A DNA stretch of 64,000 nt from Leptospira haakeii (GTDB lineage: Bacteria; Spirochaetota; Leptospiria; Leptospirales; Leptospiraceae): assembly GCF_002812045.1 (NCBI RefSeq), contig NZ_NPEG01000001.1, forward strand, positions 434,001-498,000. The letters are read 5' to 3'. Below, piece after piece: positions 9,957 through 23,644 of the stretch. Below the pieces are notes generated by a model. The model did no database searches and was not told the DNA's origin. It was given only the letters and a program-made list of their open reading frames with translations. Both the position numbers and the translations under genes were made by a program. Every line of letters begins with the position of its first letter. Within the stretch, counting starts at the first letter, position 1.

Positions 9957-10382
9957 TCAATCCACTTTTTCAAAAGTAGTTTTGAATTTCTCCAAATCTT
10001 CTTCCAAAATTTTGCGGATCCAATCAGGAATCGGAATCGAAGTTTTGTTTCTATGATCGTAAGATACTTGGACTGTTTTTGCCTTAGTAAAAATTTCCTT
10101 GGTTTCAGTATGTCGTATCAAGGAAGTAAAATCCCAAGATTTATTCCCTATTTTAGAAACACAGGTCCAAACTTCTATTGAATGAAATAGTTCAACAGCC
10201 TTAAGCATGTCCACTTCCATTCTTGCGAGCAAAAACGGAACATCATAGATATCTCTCGTATTGAACTTCTTAGAACAATAATCCACTCTTCCTATTTCAA
10301 AATAGGACATGTATCTCGCATTATTTACATGAGCGAAGGGATCCAAATCGTTCCATCTGGTTTGGATCGGAGTAATAATCAT
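9957..10382 (-). CDS. acyl-CoA thioesterase, 4HBT/hotdog family
   Basis: A 141-residue single hotdog-fold protein. The motif [15 protein letters not shown] (residues 10-24) is the 4-hydroxybenzoyl-CoA thioesterase signature, with Asp14, His18 and Asn20 around the active site. Likely hydrolyses an acyl- or aryl-CoA in the cytoplasm. It is the last gene of a minus-strand operon and starts one base after the pheS stop. The substrate is not predictable from sequence. Confidence 0.85.
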   Translation of the reverse strand: MIITPIQTRWNDLDPFAHVNNARYMSYFEIGRVDYCSKKFNTRDIYDVPFLLARMEVDMLKAVELFHSIEVWTCVSKIGNKSWDFTSLIRHTETKEIFTKAKTVQVSYDHRNKTSIPIPDWIRKILEEDLEKFKTTFEKVD

Positions 10383-10383
10383 A

Positions 10384-11409
10384 TTAGAATTGTTTTAAGA
10401 ACCTTAGATTCCCTGAATGCAGATAGCGAATATCATGGATCCCGTATTTCATCATGACCAATCTATCAAGTCCGAGCCCGAATGCAAATCCTGTCCATTC
10501 TTTAGGATCTAAACCGTTCAGTTTGAAAACGTTCGGGTGAACCAAACCGCAAGGCATTAACTCCAACCAACCTGATTGTTTACAAACGGAGCAACCACTT
10601 CCTCCGCAGACTTGGCAGTTAATATCTAATTCAAATGCAGGTTCTACGAAAGGAAAAAATCCAGGTCTAAGTCTGGTCTTTACTTCCTTCTCAAAAACTT
10701 TAGAAAGTAGGACTTCCATCGTATAGAGCATATTGCCCGCAGAGATATCCTTTCCTACTACCATTCCCTCTATCTGATAAAAGGATGTTTCGTGAGAAGC
10801 ATCCACTTCTTCATAACGAAATACTCGCCCAGGTCCTATGATCTTAAAGGGAGGTTTCAATTTTCTTAATGCACGGACTTGGATCGCAGAAGTATGAGTA
10901 CGGAGAAGATTCCCGTTTTCCAAATAGAAGGTATCCTGCATATCTCTTGCAGGGTGATCATCCGTAAAGTTCAGGGCCCCAAAATTATTGAAATCTGTTT
11001 CTACTTCCGGTCCATCCCAGATCTCGAAACCCATCGAGGTGAAAATGTCCTCGATCTCATATTGAATTTTTGTAATAGGATGTAGTGTGCCTGGCTCGGT
11101 CTCACCCAAAGGACGAAGAACATCGAACCATTCCTTTTCGGATTGTTCTCTAAAACCTTTGGTCTTTAGATTTTCCCTGGTTTTCGAAACGATCTCTTCT
11201 AAACTTTTAGACAAGTCGTTTGCCTTTTGGCCTACGGTTTTCTTTTCTTCGATAGATAAAGAAGCAAGATTTTTAAGTACAGAGGTAAGTTTGCCTTTTT
11301 TACCTAGATACTCATTTTTGTTTTTGTCCAGATCCGCTTCGTCGACGGAAGATCCGATCAAACGATTCGCTTCTTCAAAAATTTTGTCTAATTCTTCCGA
11401 TAGATTCAT
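10384..11409 (-). CDS. pheS: phenylalanyl-tRNA synthetase alpha subunit
   Basis: A 341-residue class II aminoacyl-tRNA synthetase subunit that charges tRNA-Phe together with PheT. Visible are the N-terminal coiled coil (residues 1-90), motif 2 around [19 protein letters not shown], the [11 protein letters not shown] segment, and motif 3 in [18 protein letters not shown] cysteine-rich [16 protein letters not shown] stretch near 265-280 resembles a zinc knuckle. The gene overlaps mpl by ATGA. No pheT follows, so the beta subunit must be encoded elsewhere. Confidence 0.97.
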   Translation of the reverse strand: MNLSEELDKIFEEANRLIGSSVDEADLDKNKNEYLGKKGKLTSVLKNLASLSIEEKKTVGQKANDLSKSLEEIVSKTRENLKTKGFREQSEKEWFDVLRPLGETEPGTLHPITKIQYEIEDIFTSMGFEIWDGPEVETDFNNFGALNFTDDHPARDMQDTFYLENGNLLRTHTSAIQVRALRKLKPPFKIIGPGRVFRYEEVDASHETSFYQIEGMVVGKDISAGNMLYTMEVLLSKVFEKEVKTRLRPGFFPFVEPAFELDINCQVCGGSGCSVCKQSGWLELMPCGLVHPNVFKLNGLDPKEWTGFAFGLGLDRLVMMKYGIHDIRYLHSGNLRFLKQF

Positions 11410-12806
11410 TTTCTAGATCCGACCAATTCCTTCAAAGAAGGATAAATTCCGCCGAAAGCCCCATTGGACATGGCTAGGATCAGGATTTTATCCTTCTCAA
11501 ATTGGGGAAGAATTTTCCGAACTTTCTGGACCAGATCCTTGGGGTCCTTGCAATAAAATGGAAGGGTGCCTGAATGTTTTGGAAGTTTCAAGATCAGCTT
11601 TTTGACGTCCAAACGGCTATCCTTGGAGACTTTCTTGAGATTATAAATTTCGGTAATCATGGTCACCGCGGAGCCCTTAAACGCAAAAGAATATTCTTTC
11701 TGGAAAACGTTTCGGTGAGAAGTAGCACTTCTAGGTTCAAACAAACTGATAATTTTAAAACCTGGAAATCTTTGCTTAACAGATCGGATCGTTTCTTCAA
11801 CTGCCACAGGATGATGTGCAAAATCCTCGATCAGAATACTTCTGGCAGAATCGAATAAGATCTCTTGTCTACGTTTTACACCAGGGAAGGATTCCAACGC
11901 ATCTAGTAACTTTTCTTTTGCCTTAGGAATATTTTCTTTTTTTAATATCTCTTCGCAGACCCTGAGAGCAACTTCCGCGTTTCTATAATTATGATTTCCG
12001 AAAAATCCTGGGCGAAGAAGTCTTTGCCCGGAATATAATTCTCCCTTCTTCCAACTGAGAATTGAATCTTTTTTATTAAATTCGAAGGCTTCCGACTTCA
12101 CAAATTTGGAAGCTTCTCCACAAATCCTTTTTAGATTTGCAGCTCCTGCCCAGTAATACACTTTTCCATTCCCAGGAACAAGTCTAAGCAATCTGGAAAA
12201 CATCGTTTCAATCTCTCCGATATCTTTGAAGATATCTGCATGATCAAAATCTAATGCATTTAGCACTGCATAGGTAGGTCTATAATGTAGAAATTTAGAT
12301 GCCTTATCGAAGAATGCCGTATCATACTCGTCGCCTTCGATCACAAAATAGTTTCCGTTTGTGAATTCAAATCCTGGAAATCCATCCTTACGGATTCCAC
12401 CAACGAATAATCCAGGATTCAATCCTGTTTCTTTCAACAAATGATGGATTAAAAAAGTAGTCGTGGTTTTTCCGTGTGTCCCAGCGACCACCACTACTTT
12501 TTTTCCCGCAAGAATATATCTTTCTAAAGCGGCAGACATGGAAATATATTCCAAGCCTGAGTTTAGGACTTCTTCTACTTCTACATTTCCTCTGGAGATT
12601 GCGTTTCCGACTACAATTAGATCTTTACCCTTAACTCTCTCTGCATCAAAACCTTCGGAGTAAGGAATTCCCCACTCTTTTAATTTATCAGACATTGGAG
12701 GATATACTCCAGCATCAGAGCCGGAAACTTCATGACCTAGGCTTCTTAACATAGAAGCCAGGTTTCCCATTGCGATCCCGCCTATCCCTATCAGATGGAT
12801 TTTCAA
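11406..12806 (-). CDS. mpl: UDP-N-acetylmuramate:L-alanyl-gamma-D-glutamyl-meso-diaminopimelate ligase
   Basis: A 466-residue Mur-ligase-family enzyme that recycles murein tripeptide onto UDP-MurNAc. The N-terminal Rossmann segment is [14 protein letters not shown], the ATP P-loop is [12 protein letters not shown] near residues 109-120, and the central and C-terminal ligase domains contain [12 protein letters not shown] and [16 protein letters not shown]. The [11 protein letters not shown] start and length (E. coli Mpl is about 457) favour Mpl over MurC; MurC remains the main alternative. The start is TTG, overlapping the stop of the upstream gene as TTGA, which suggests translational coupling. 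Confidence 0.87.
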   Translation of the reverse strand: MKIHLIGIGGIAMGNLASMLRSLGHEVSGSDAGVYPPMSDKLKEWGIPYSEGFDAERVKGKDLIVVGNAISRGNVEVEEVLNSGLEYISMSAALERYILAGKKVVVVAGTHGKTTTTFLIHHLLKETGLNPGLFVGGIRKDGFPGFEFTNGNYFVIEGDEYDTAFFDKASKFLHYRPTYAVLNALDFDHADIFKDIGEIETMFSRLLRLVPGNGKVYYWAGAANLKRICGEASKFVKSEAFEFNKKDSILSWKKGELYSGQRLLRPGFFGNHNYRNAEVALRVCEEILKKENIPKAKEKLLDALESFPGVKRRQEILFDSARSILIEDFAHHPVAVEETIRSVKQRFPGFKIISLFEPRSATSHRNVFQKEYSFAFKGSAVTMITEIYNLKKVSKDSRLDVKKLILKLPKHSGTLPFYCKDPKDLVQKVRKILPQFEKDKILILAMSNGAFGGIYPSLKELVGSRK

Positions 12807-13432
12807 TTTAATAATGTCCTAATGATATTATAGATAAATACAAATACTAAAGAAATACTTAAAAGATAAGCAGTTCCAAAAAGGAAGAATATTAGAATTT
12901 CTTTAGAATCTACTCCGCTGACTCGTTTCATCCCTATATAGGAAAGATAAACCGAATACAAAAAGGAAATTCCAATCAATCCTAAGTTGATCGGACTTGG
13001 TAAGATCCAAAACACGGAAGAGGAAGAAAATGCCAAAAATGCAAGAGTCAAAACGTCCGCAGCAGGATAATTCTCCCCTTTTGTACGATCCACTTTTCTA
13101 TAAAACACCCGAACAACATCATACTGAGAAACTACCAAAAGTAAAACAGGATAGATGATAAGAGAAGTGATCACTCCGGAGAACGGATTAAAATCCACTT
13201 CATTCCCGAAAACAAGATCCAAAATAATTTTGATCAGATTGCCTGCGATCTTGGAAATAGGAGCAAGAACCCAAAGCGCATAATGTAATCTTAATAATTC
13301 TTTTCTACCTAGAGAAACATTTCTAAGATACAGATCAAAAGCTTCCGTAGGGGCCTTAAAAATTTTCTCTAAAAGTGAAAGTTTGGATTTTTCTGCTTCA
13401 GTAAGTTCTGAGTTCGGTGTAATCAAAAACAT
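12803..13432 (-). CDS. Yip1-family integral membrane protein
   Basis: A 209-residue protein with about five membrane segments (near residues 55-75, 88-110, 130-148, 150-168 and 183-206) after an N-terminal helical region. The layout and the middle segment ([20 protein letters not shown]) resemble bacterial Yip1-domain proteins. Its start overlaps the DUF4340-type gene's stop by one base (TAATG), and its end overlaps mpl. It belongs to the Gld-type ABC operon and may help place or assemble that complex. This is inference from position only. Confidence 0.68.
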   Translation of the reverse strand: MFLITPNSELTEAEKSKLSLLEKIFKAPTEAFDLYLRNVSLGRKELLRLHYALWVLAPISKIAGNLIKIILDLVFGNEVDFNPFSGVITSLIIYPVLLLVVSQYDVVRVFYRKVDRTKGENYPAADVLTLAFLAFSSSSVFWILPSPINLGLIGISFLYSVYLSYIGMKRVSGVDSKEILIFFLFGTAYLLSISLVFVFIYNIIRTLLN

Positions 13433-14533
13433 TATTTTTTCCGAGAAGTGTTTCCTAATTTCGATTTATCGGGCTTTACAATCGCTTTCGCTTCCTTAAT
13501 TGCCTTAGCGGCAGCTTGGATCTGCGTAAACGCGTTTGCTATTACATAAACCGGAGGTTCTTTAAAATTAGAATTTATAATTCGGATCACAGGAGTTAGT
13601 TTTTTATCTCCTATGGTAGTTTCCTTATGAAAACGATATACGATCTCGTTTCCGTCGGAAATCAAAACCTTCACGCTCGCTAAAGAAAATTCAGACCTCT
13701 CCGCATTAGGAGCCAGGATATTTCCTATACCAAAACCTGCACCATTCTCATCATCCGGAAAAGTTTCTACCTTCAGACCGGTCATGAATCGATACAGATC
13801 TTCTCCCAGCTTTGGTTCGAGTAATATAATCTCTCCGGAAAGCCTTCGCCAAAAATTCTTTTTAACGCTGTTGGATTCATATGGAGTATTATCTATACGT
13901 ATAGAAGTCCCATTCTCATCTATATAAGAAATTTCTTTCACATATTCCTTATTCAATGTCAAAATACTTTTTTGACGGAAATCCTGAGGACCTTTTTGGA
14001 ATCTATCAAATAGATAAGAAGAAGAAGTTAGAATATTACGGATCGGCCCTTCATGTAGGATCACTCGAGTTGAACCTAAAGAATGTTTTTTTCCTATCCT
14101 TAAAGTTTTAGAAATATTTCCGGAATAAAAAACTAATTTAGGAGAATCTTCTCCAAGTTGTAAAGATTCTTTGATTTGGATCCCTTCTAGGATCTCTTCT
14201 GTTCCTTTAACTCGGTAAGTCCCGAAATCCCTGACGGTATTTTCAGAATTATAACCGCCTTCGTATTCTATATCTTTCCCGGTTTCAGTATCTTTGTTTA
14301 ATACTGCGAAAAATTTCTCTCCCTTCTTGATCCCTTCTTTCACTGAGATAGTAAAAGGTTTAGAATAAAATTTGTCTCCGGTTCTTTCTACCCATTGTTC
14401 GCTAGGAGGGTAGTATTCTATCCGATCTAAAGAAAGTTTCCAATATTCTATTTCAGTCGCATCTTCTTTTGTTTTTTCCAAAAGGAAGAAGGCCAGAAAT
14501 AGTAAAACGACAACTAAGCCGAGTAGATAGAGT

Positions 14534-14544
<11 letters not shown>
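13432..14544 (-). CDS. DUF4340-type membrane-anchored protein of Gld-like ABC operon
   Basis: A 370-residue protein with one N-terminal membrane segment (residues 4-22) and a large beta-rich extracytoplasmic domain. Proteins with this layout commonly sit directly beside GldG-like genes and are annotated DUF4340. The C-terminus is lysine- and alanine-rich. It overlaps the GldG-like gene by 11 bases, implying coupled translation. It is probably the periplasmic subunit of the ABC system; the cargo is unknown. Confidence 0.75.
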
Positions 14545-17196
<2,652 letters not shown>

Positions 17197-17199
17197 GAA

Positions 17200-18132
17200 T
17201 TAAACCTTGTTCATAAAGATTTGTTCTAAGGTCACATCCTGCTTGCGAATAAATTCAGGCAGGATACCGGAAGAAGAAATTCCAGAATATAATTCTTCTT
17301 TAAACTTCCTTTCGGAGGAAGTATTGATCAGAAAAGTAGAACCTACTGAATCTTCTCCCACGAATTTGAATGTTGCGCCGGACTTGCTCGCGATCCCATT
17401 CAGATAGATCTCAGTTTCAGATCTAGATTTTCCTGATAAGGTTACTTCAAGACCGGAAAGATTTTCCATCTCTCTTTCTAATTCCTGGCGGTTACATTGG
17501 TACACCAATCTTCCTTTATGTAAGAAAAGGAATCGATTACATGTCTTGTAAACTTCAGGAAGGATATGGCTGGAAAGAAGAATGGTATGTTTTTCTTTCA
17601 AACCGTGAATTAGATTACGAATTTCTACTATTTGTTTCGGGTCCAAGCCTGAGATAGGTTCGTCCATGATGATAATTTCAGGATTTCCTAAAATAGCCTG
17701 GGCGATCCCTACTCTTTTTCTAAATCCTAAAGAAAGAGTTTCGATCACCTTCTCCTTTACTTGAGTAAGATCCGTAAGACCTAGAACTCGATTCAGTTCG
17801 GAAGAAATATCTTCTTCAGAGATCTGTTTGATCCTAGCAGCGAAAGTAAGATACTCACTTACAGTCAATTCAGGATAAAGAGGAGGAGTTTCCGGAAGAT
17901 AACCGATCTTCTTCTTTACATCGATGGGATGTTCGAATGTGTTAAGTCCGTTGAACTCGCATAATCCATCGGTTGCCATTAGGTAACCGGTGAGTATCCG
18001 GATCGTAGTTGTTTTTCCTGCACCATTAAGGCCAAGTAAGCCTACAATTTCTCCCTCTTTGAGTTCGAAATTCAGGCGATCAATGGCTAATTTCTCTCCG
18101 TAAAATTTGGAAAGGTTCCTTACTTTAATCAT
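17200..18132 (-). CDS. ABC transporter ATP-binding protein, GldA type
   Basis: A 310-residue ATPase. Walker A is [10 protein letters not shown] (34-43), the signature is [13 protein letters not shown] near residue 139, Walker B is [13 protein letters not shown] near 158, and the switch histidine lies in LLSSHILPE near 190. The C-terminal 80 residues form the extra domain seen in GldA/CcmA-like exporters. It is the first gene of an operon reading through permease, GldG-like, DUF4340-type, Yip1-like, mpl, pheS and thioesterase genes with gaps of at most three bases. The promoter must lie in 18133-18407. Confidence 0.93.
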   Translation of the reverse strand: MIKVRNLSKFYGEKLAIDRLNFELKEGEIVGLLGLNGAGKTTTIRILTGYLMATDGLCEFNGLNTFEHPIDVKKKIGYLPETPPLYPELTVSEYLTFAARIKQISEEDISSELNRVLGLTDLTQVKEKVIETLSLGFRKRVGIAQAILGNPEIIIMDEPISGLDPKQIVEIRNLIHGLKEKHTILLSSHILPEVYKTCNRFLFLHKGRLVYQCNRQELEREMENLSGLEVTLSGKSRSETEIYLNGIASKSGATFKFVGEDSVGSTFLINTSSERKFKEELYSGISSSGILPEFIRKQDVTLEQIFMNKV

Positions 18133-18296
18133 ATTGTTTTCTGTCCGGTCCTACCGGAGATTAGAAGATATTTCTAATTAGAAGGGTTTTGGAAAGAATA
18201 ACCTCATGCGGACCCGACTAGGTCAATCATTTTCCCGGATAAAGACCGAACCATAAGGTTTTGAGAGATTTCAAGGGAATAAACGACTGTTTAATG

Positions 18297-18319
18297 GAAC
18301 GGTCGTTCTTTACGAACGC
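18297..18319. promoter_or_regulatory. candidate operator with repeated GAACG half-sites
   Basis: In the 275-base divergent gap between the ABC operon and the acyltransferase gene, GAACG-GT-CGTTC (18297-18308) is followed after 5 bases by another GAACG (18314-18318). This gives two overlapping inverted repeats from three half-sites. The form resembles operators of TetR-type lipid regulators, but no such regulator is in the window. The rest of the gap shows no other clear signal. Confidence 0.3.
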
Positions 18320-18407
18320 TAACGGACGAAAAAGCTCTTTAAAAAAGAATTGCGAACCCAAGGCTGGAAAGAAAAGCATCTTCTAACGACTTATAACAAG
18401 GCATTGT

Positions 18408-19565
18408 ATGGCAGTAGCAAACTTTTTGAACGAAGCAAAAGCTCAAGGCAATAAACTATTTTTGCAATTTGGGGGCCAGGGTTCTCCTTGGTTGAAGGAA
18501 CTTTCTAAACTTTACGAAACAGATCCTTCTTTAAAAGAATTGTTTGATACAGCTTTCAAGGCTCTCGCAGAAGAAGTTCCGAGTTTAAGAAAAGATATCA
18601 TCTCTCAAGGATATGATTTCGAATCCTGGATCAAAAACCCAGAATCTGCTCCGGATGAAAACTATCTCTGCAGTGCCACGGTTTCTATCGTAGGTATCTT
18701 CCTCACTCAAACAGCAAATTACGTCTCTTTAGTTAATAAAGGTTTCACCACTTCCGAACTTATCGCAAACGCTTCCGGAGCAACTGGTCATAGCCAAGGG
18801 ATTATTCCTGCGGTATTAATTGCATTAGGAAAAGAAGGCGCTGACTTCTACAAAGAATATACTAAATTTTTGAAATTCGTTCTGTATCTTGGATATAGAG
18901 CTCAGGAACTTTATGGAATTTTCAATCCTTCTGAAGAAGTTTTAAAAGGTAACGAAGAGATCGGCGACAAACAACCTGCTCCAATGGTTGCAGTCATCGG
19001 TTATAGCGCTGCTGAACTTTCCGAAAGAGTTCAGAAGACAAATGCAGAACTCGGACTCAGCGGAACTAAAGCAATTTATGTTTCTCTATTTAATACTCCT
19101 GATTCAAATATCGTTTCAGGGAATCCGGAAGCTCTTCTTGCTTTCCGCAAAAAGTTCAAAGCGGAGATGGATGAGAAAAAAGTAAAATTCGTCTACTTAA
19201 GAACTACTGCACCTTTCCATTGTCCTATTATGGATGAATCTGAAAAGACCGTTCCAAAAGATATGGAAAGAATCGGATTCAGCTATAAAGGTTCCGATCT
19301 AAAGATCCCGGTATATTCTATCTTTGACGGAAGAAATTACCAAAACGAAGCAGATATCAGCTTACCTCTATTCAAAGAAGTTCTGATCAAAGCTCTTTAC
19401 TGGGACAAAGCGATCACTAGCTTTGTTAAAACTCCTAAGTTAGTCGGTATCGATTTTGGACCGAGCGTTGTTTCTCAAAAACTGACCCAAGCAAACTTGG
19501 GAACTTCTGAGAACAAAATTTACAGCGCATCCAGCCCGAAAGACATTAAGGTACTTTTGGCTTAA
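18408..19565 (+). CDS. standalone acyltransferase resembling the AT domain of type I (fungal-type) fatty acid synthase
   Basis: A 385-residue alpha/beta-hydrolase-type acyl transferase. The nucleophile elbow is GATGHSQGI (Ser about residue 127). An N-terminal oxyanion motif [12 protein letters not shown], a PFHCPIMD segment (catalytic histidine near 269) and a C-terminal GIDFGPS complete the FabD-like fold. Unlike FabD it has GGQG instead of PGQG and GHSQG instead of GHSLG. Blocks such as [14 protein letters not shown] resemble, from memory, the acetyl/malonyl transferase domains of FAS-I. Likely moves malonyl or another acyl group to acyl carrier protein. No other FAS domain is adjacent. Confidence 0.8.
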   Translation: MAVANFLNEAKAQGNKLFLQFGGQGSPWLKELSKLYETDPSLKELFDTAFKALAEEVPSLRKDIISQGYDFESWIKNPESAPDENYLCSATVSIVGIFLTQTANYVSLVNKGFTTSELIANASGATGHSQGIIPAVLIALGKEGADFYKEYTKFLKFVLYLGYRAQELYGIFNPSEEVLKGNEEIGDKQPAPMVAVIGYSAAELSERVQKTNAELGLSGTKAIYVSLFNTPDSNIVSGNPEALLAFRKKFKAEMDEKKVKFVYLRTTAPFHCPIMDESEKTVPKDMERIGFSYKGSDLKIPVYSIFDGRNYQNEADISLPLFKEVLIKALYWDKAITSFVKTPKLVGIDFGPSVVSQKLTQANLGTSENKIYSASSPKDIKVLLA

Positions 19566-19613
19566 ACTTTCCGATCTAGGGAATTCTCCCTTCGGACAAG
19601 AAAAGACTCCGCC

Positions 19614-21194
19614 ATGGATTCGGTTCCTAAATTACTAAGAACCTCGATTCGGCGGTTGTCTTTTCTCTTTCCGGAAACACTCAGACGAAAACTTCTATTC
19701 GATGTTCTTGCTCCCTATAGAGAAAAAGAACTTCCTCTTTTAGGAAGATCCGCATTCCAAACAGGCCAGTATTGTGAATTACAATTTTGGAAATTTCTAA
19801 AAGAACCGAATTATGAATTCGATATTTCCAATCAGTTCATTTCTCCCAAGCAAAAATCCTTACTCAAAGATATTGCAGGTAATCTTTTCCCGGATGCAAA
19901 ACATGCAGGATACAAAGATTCTAAAACTAGATCTTATCTAGATTCAAACCAACCTGTCAAAGGTGCTTGCGTTAGAACAAAATTTTTTGATACAAGAGCG
20001 GACTTTTTAATTCCGAATGAAGAAGGTTGGCAGGTAATTATTATCAAGGCATCTTCCTCCGCTAAAAGAACTCATATCTCCGAACTTTCTTTTATCAGAA
20101 TGGTTTTGGAAGAAGCGGGATATAAGGTAAGTTCTACCCAAGTATGGACCGTAAATTCGGAATATTCTTATACCGGAACCGAAATAGATCCGAATCGACT
20201 ATTTCACAAAAAGGATTGTAGCAAGGAGACTTTGGCAAACTTGGAAGATACCAAAGAAAAAGCATATAATCTTCTAGAAGTATTAGAAAAAGATAAAATC
20301 CCTTCTATCACCTCTTCCAAACATTGTGATCATCCCAGAAATTGTATCCATCCGGAATCCTGTTATTCGGATTCACCCCCGGGAGATCTATTTACTCTAA
20401 GAGAAGGAAAAGAACTTACTCTAACTCTTTGGAACCAAGGAATCCGAAATCTATCCGAAGTAGAACCTGATTCTGAATTTACTCATCGGCAAAAAATACA
20501 AGTAGAAGCTGTAAAAACCGGAAAGGAATATATAGATAAAGAATCACTTTTGGCTTTTCTTAATAAGTTAAAATTTCCTTTATATTGTTTGGATTTTGAA
20601 ACGATCAATCCTCCTGTTCCTGTTTATAAAGACACACATCCATTCCAACATGTGCCTTTTTTATATTCTTTGCATGTGATCCGAAAAGATCTGACAGAAA
20701 AACCGGAAGAATATACTTACATAGACGACCACGATAAGGACCCTAGACTTGGGATCTTAGAATCACTTTCTTCCCAGATCAAACCGGGAGGGACTATCCT
20801 AGCATTCAATGATAGTTTCGAAAAACGTTGTTTGAAAGAATCAGTCCAAGCCTATCCAAAATATAAGGAATGGTTCCAATCCATAGAACCTGATTTCTCG
20901 GATCTAGCAAAACCGTTTTGGGATTACGATTATTATCATCCCGCCCAAGAAGGAACCACTTCTTTAAAGGTTGTTCTTCCTGTTCTTACCGGTGCGAATT
21001 ACAAAGAACTTACAATCAACGCGGGTCATATCGCTAACTCCGAATTTTTAAGGATCAAAACTGAGAACGTTTCGGATCAGGAAAGAAGAAGAGTTGAGGC
21101 CGATCTGATCGCTTATTGTAAAATGGATACCTATGCTTTGATCCTAATACTTAGGGCTTTAGCGGAGAAGTTAAACTGGACCGGAAAATTATAA
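19614..21194 (+). CDS. DUF2779-type protein: degenerate PD-(D/E)XK nuclease with Fe-S cysteines plus DEDDy exonuclease domain
   Basis: A 526-residue protein. The N-terminal half resembles RecB/Cas4-type nucleases. Asp130 in TRADFLIP is followed by VIIIKASSS, where the usual E-x-K has Ile143 in place of the catalytic glutamate. Cysteines 54, 238, 244 and 250 (CX5CX5C) could hold a 4Fe-4S cluster like that of AddB and Cas4. The C-terminal half has DFET (Asp327, Glu329), an FND motif (Asp400) and YCKMD (Tyr501-x3-Asp505), the layout of a DEDDy 3'-5' exonuclease. The role is probably DNA or RNA processing but is unproven. It starts 48 bases after the acyltransferase gene. Confidence 0.77.
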   Translation: MDSVPKLLRTSIRRLSFLFPETLRRKLLFDVLAPYREKELPLLGRSAFQTGQYCELQFWKFLKEPNYEFDISNQFISPKQKSLLKDIAGNLFPDAKHAGYKDSKTRSYLDSNQPVKGACVRTKFFDTRADFLIPNEEGWQVIIIKASSSAKRTHISELSFIRMVLEEAGYKVSSTQVWTVNSEYSYTGTEIDPNRLFHKKDCSKETLANLEDTKEKAYNLLEVLEKDKIPSITSSKHCDHPRNCIHPESCYSDSPPGDLFTLREGKELTLTLWNQGIRNLSEVEPDSEFTHRQKIQVEAVKTGKEYIDKESLLAFLNKLKFPLYCLDFETINPPVPVYKDTHPFQHVPFLYSLHVIRKDLTEKPEEYTYIDDHDKDPRLGILESLSSQIKPGGTILAFNDSFEKRCLKESVQAYPKYKEWFQSIEPDFSDLAKPFWDYDYYHPAQEGTTSLKVVLPVLTGANYKELTINAGHIANSEFLRIKTENVSDQERRRVEADLIAYCKMDTYALILILRALAEKLNWTGKL

Positions 21195-21281
21195 TAAATC
21201 CTTCCGGATCGAATCTTCCGTAGGAATTCCAACCAAAATCGGACTTGTCGGGAGGGGTCCAGCGATTTCCCTATCCTTAGA

Positions 21282-22493
21282 ATGGCGGCTCAAAAGAACA
21301 TAAAGAAAATCGTATTAGCATATTCCGGCGGATTGGACACGTCTGTAATTCTTACCTGGCTTAAGGAAACCTACGGTTGTGAAGTGGTAGCATTTACCGC
21401 TGACGTGGGCCAAAAAGAAGAGCTCACAGGCTTGGAAGAAAAAGGGATCAAAACCGGAGCCTCCAAAGTTTATATAGAAGATCTTCGTTTAGAATTCGCA
21501 AGGGACTTTATCTATCCTGCCATCCAGGGAAACGCGATCTACGAAATGAGATACTTACTCGGAACTTCTTTAGCAAGACCATTGATCGCAAAAGCAATGG
21601 CAGAGGTTGGCAAAAAAGAAGGAGCGGATGCATTTGCTCACGGTGCGACAGGAAAAGGAAACGACCAAGTTCGTTTCGAGTTGGCATTCAAATCATTAGC
21701 CCCGGAAAAAGAAATTATAGCTCCTTGGAGGACCTGGTCCTTCGGAGGAAGAGCAGACCTAATAGAATACGCAAAATCAAAAGGTATCCCGGTACCTGTA
21801 ACGGCTTCCAAACCGTATTCCATGGATAGGAACCTAATGCATATTTCCTATGAAGGTGGAATATTAGAAGATCCTTATAGAGAACCGAACGAGGATATGT
21901 TCCTTCTTACCGTTTCTCCGGAGAAGGCGCCGGATTCTCCCGAATACGTAGAACTCGACTTTGTTGAGGGAAATTGCGTTGCGGTGAACGGCAAAAAAAT
22001 GGATCCTTACGAAGTAGTAGACACTCTAAATACGATCGGTGGAAAACACGGGATCGGAAGGGTGGATATAGTAGAAAACAGGCTAGTAGGGATCAAATCC
22101 AGAGGAGTATATGAAACTCCAGGCGGAACAATCCTATTCCATGCACATAGAGACTTGGAATCCATCACCATAGACAGAGACACACAGCATCATAAAGATA
22201 AATTATCCGCAGAATTTGCAGAGTTGATCTATAATGGACATTGGTTCTCTTCCAGAATGGCTGCAGTTAGAGCATTCATTTCTGAAACTCAAAGATTCGT
22301 AACCGGAACGGTAAAAGTGAAACTATATAAAGGAAACTGCATCATCGTAGGAAGAAAATCCTCAGTTTCACTTTATAATCCGGAAATGGCAACTTTCGAA
22401 AAAGAAGAGTTATACAACCAAAAAGATGCAGAAGGTTTTATCAACCTATACGGATTACCTGCAAAAGAAGCTGCAAGGCTGAGAAAAAAATGA
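21282..22493 (+). CDS. argG: argininosuccinate synthase
   Basis: A 403-residue enzyme joining citrulline and aspartate with ATP in arginine synthesis. The PP-loop is [13 protein letters not shown] (residues 12-24). The family motifs [13 protein letters not shown] (near 119-131) and [13 protein letters not shown] (near 182-194) are intact, and the length is normal. It overlaps coaD by ATGA at its end. No other arginine gene is adjacent. Its first codons follow an 87-base gap with no obvious terminator. Confidence 0.98.
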   Translation: MAAQKNIKKIVLAYSGGLDTSVILTWLKETYGCEVVAFTADVGQKEELTGLEEKGIKTGASKVYIEDLRLEFARDFIYPAIQGNAIYEMRYLLGTSLARPLIAKAMAEVGKKEGADAFAHGATGKGNDQVRFELAFKSLAPEKEIIAPWRTWSFGGRADLIEYAKSKGIPVPVTASKPYSMDRNLMHISYEGGILEDPYREPNEDMFLLTVSPEKAPDSPEYVELDFVEGNCVAVNGKKMDPYEVVDTLNTIGGKHGIGRVDIVENRLVGIKSRGVYETPGGTILFHAHRDLESITIDRDTQHHKDKLSAEFAELIYNGHWFSSRMAAVRAFISETQRFVTGTVKVKLYKGNCIIVGRKSSVSLYNPEMATFEKEELYNQKDAEGFINLYGLPAKEAARLRKK

Positions 22494-22975
22494 CAAGAAT
22501 TGCTGTTTATCCTGGCTCCTTCGATCCTTTAACTAGAGGGCATTTGGACATTCTCCATAGGTCCGTAGGTCTATTCGATAAAGTGATCATAGGTGTCGCG
22601 GTAAACTCCAATAAGAGTCTACTTTTTTCCATCGAAGAAAGAATAGAATTCATCAGAGAAGCAACCAAAGGTTGGGACAATCTGGAAATAGACACTTTCG
22701 AAGGACTGACGGTGGACTATTGCAAAAAGAGAGGAGCAAAAAGTATCATCAGAGGACTAAGAGCAGTCACTGATTTTGATTACGAATATGCGATTTCTCT
22801 AATGAACAGAAAACTTGCTCCGGATGTGGAGACAATCTTCTTAATGTCCTCTAACGACTACTCTTTCGTTTCATCCACAATCGTAAAAGAAGTGGCAAGA
22901 CATGGAAGGGATGTATCCGCTCAAGTGCCGGATCACGTTAGCAAAGCATTACTTAAAAAATTATACCACAAGTAA
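22490..22975 (+). CDS. coaD: phosphopantetheine adenylyltransferase
   Basis: A 161-residue nucleotidyltransferase catalysing the fourth step of coenzyme A synthesis (4'-phosphopantetheine + ATP to dephospho-CoA). The T/HxGH motif appears as [11 protein letters not shown] near residues 13-23. The [14 protein letters not shown] segment near 87-100 and the [15 protein letters not shown] motif near 119-133 are canonical. The start overlaps the argG stop as ATGA. Confidence 0.97.
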   Translation: MTRIAVYPGSFDPLTRGHLDILHRSVGLFDKVIIGVAVNSNKSLLFSIEERIEFIREATKGWDNLEIDTFEGLTVDYCKKRGAKSIIRGLRAVTDFDYEYAISLMNRKLAPDVETIFLMSSNDYSFVSSTIVKEVARHGRDVSAQVPDHVSKALLKKLYHK

Positions 22976-22988
22976 CTAAGGAATAAAA

Positions 22989-23402
22989 ATGGCTAGAACA
23001 TTTATCATGATCAAACCCGACGGAGTGAAAAACAAACATGTCGGCGATATCCTACAAAGAATCGAAAAAGAAGGATTCAAAATTTTAGGACTTAAATATC
23101 TTAAACTTTCCCTGGAAGATGCAAAACAATTCTATAAAGTGCATTCTGCTCGTCCTTTTTATAATGACCTTTGCAGCTATATGTCTTCCGGACCGATCGT
23201 TGCAGCTGCTTTAGAAAGAGACAATGCAGTTCAACATTGGAGAGATGTGATCGGAGCAACCGATCCAAAAGAAGCTGCTGCAGGAACTATCAGAGCCTTA
23301 TTTGCAGAAAGCAAAGAAGCAAACGCGGTGCACGGTTCTGACTCGGATGATAACGCTGCATTAGAGATCAGCTTCTTCTTCAAAGGAAACGAACTGTTCT
23401 AA
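22989..23402 (+). CDS. ndk: nucleoside diphosphate kinase
   Basis: A 137-residue enzyme transferring phosphate between nucleoside di- and triphosphates. The N-terminal [15 protein letters not shown] and the phosphohistidine motif [12 protein letters not shown] (His about residue 117) are diagnostic. It lies 13 bases after coaD with an AAGGA ribosome-binding site and ends in a clear terminator. argG-coaD-ndk therefore reads as one transcript. Confidence 0.98.
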   Translation: MARTFIMIKPDGVKNKHVGDILQRIEKEGFKILGLKYLKLSLEDAKQFYKVHSARPFYNDLCSYMSSGPIVAAALERDNAVQHWRDVIGATDPKEAAAGTIRALFAESKEANAVHGSDSDDNAALEISFFFKGNELF

Positions 23403-23426
23403 GCTAGCGGATCTTTCCTTTTATAG

Positions 23427-23460
23427 ACCCGGTGTCCCTGAAAAGACCACCGGGTTTTTT
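23427..23460 (+). terminator. rho-independent terminator after ndk
   Basis: An 8-bp stem ACCCGGTG / CACCGGGT with a 13-base loop runs into six T residues, 24 bases after the ndk stop. Confidence 0.88.
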
Positions 23461-23644
23461 ATTATCATCTTCTAATATACAACAACCTAACATTCGTTCT
23501 ATATAAAGGCCTTCTTGATCGATGTTCTTGTCGGAGAAAAAAATCCGGATTATAACGAATTTTTCTTGTACTTTTTGGAAATATCTTTCTCTATTTTTCC
23601 TACGTAGGCGAAATAAAACCACCGTTTCGACCGAAGCTAATAAC

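Noticed and set aside
10559..10625. Zinc-knuckle-like cysteines in pheS as a sign of a fused extra domain
   Set aside because: The CxxC-type segment falls within the normal length and position of the PheS catalytic domain and occurs in many bacterial PheS proteins.
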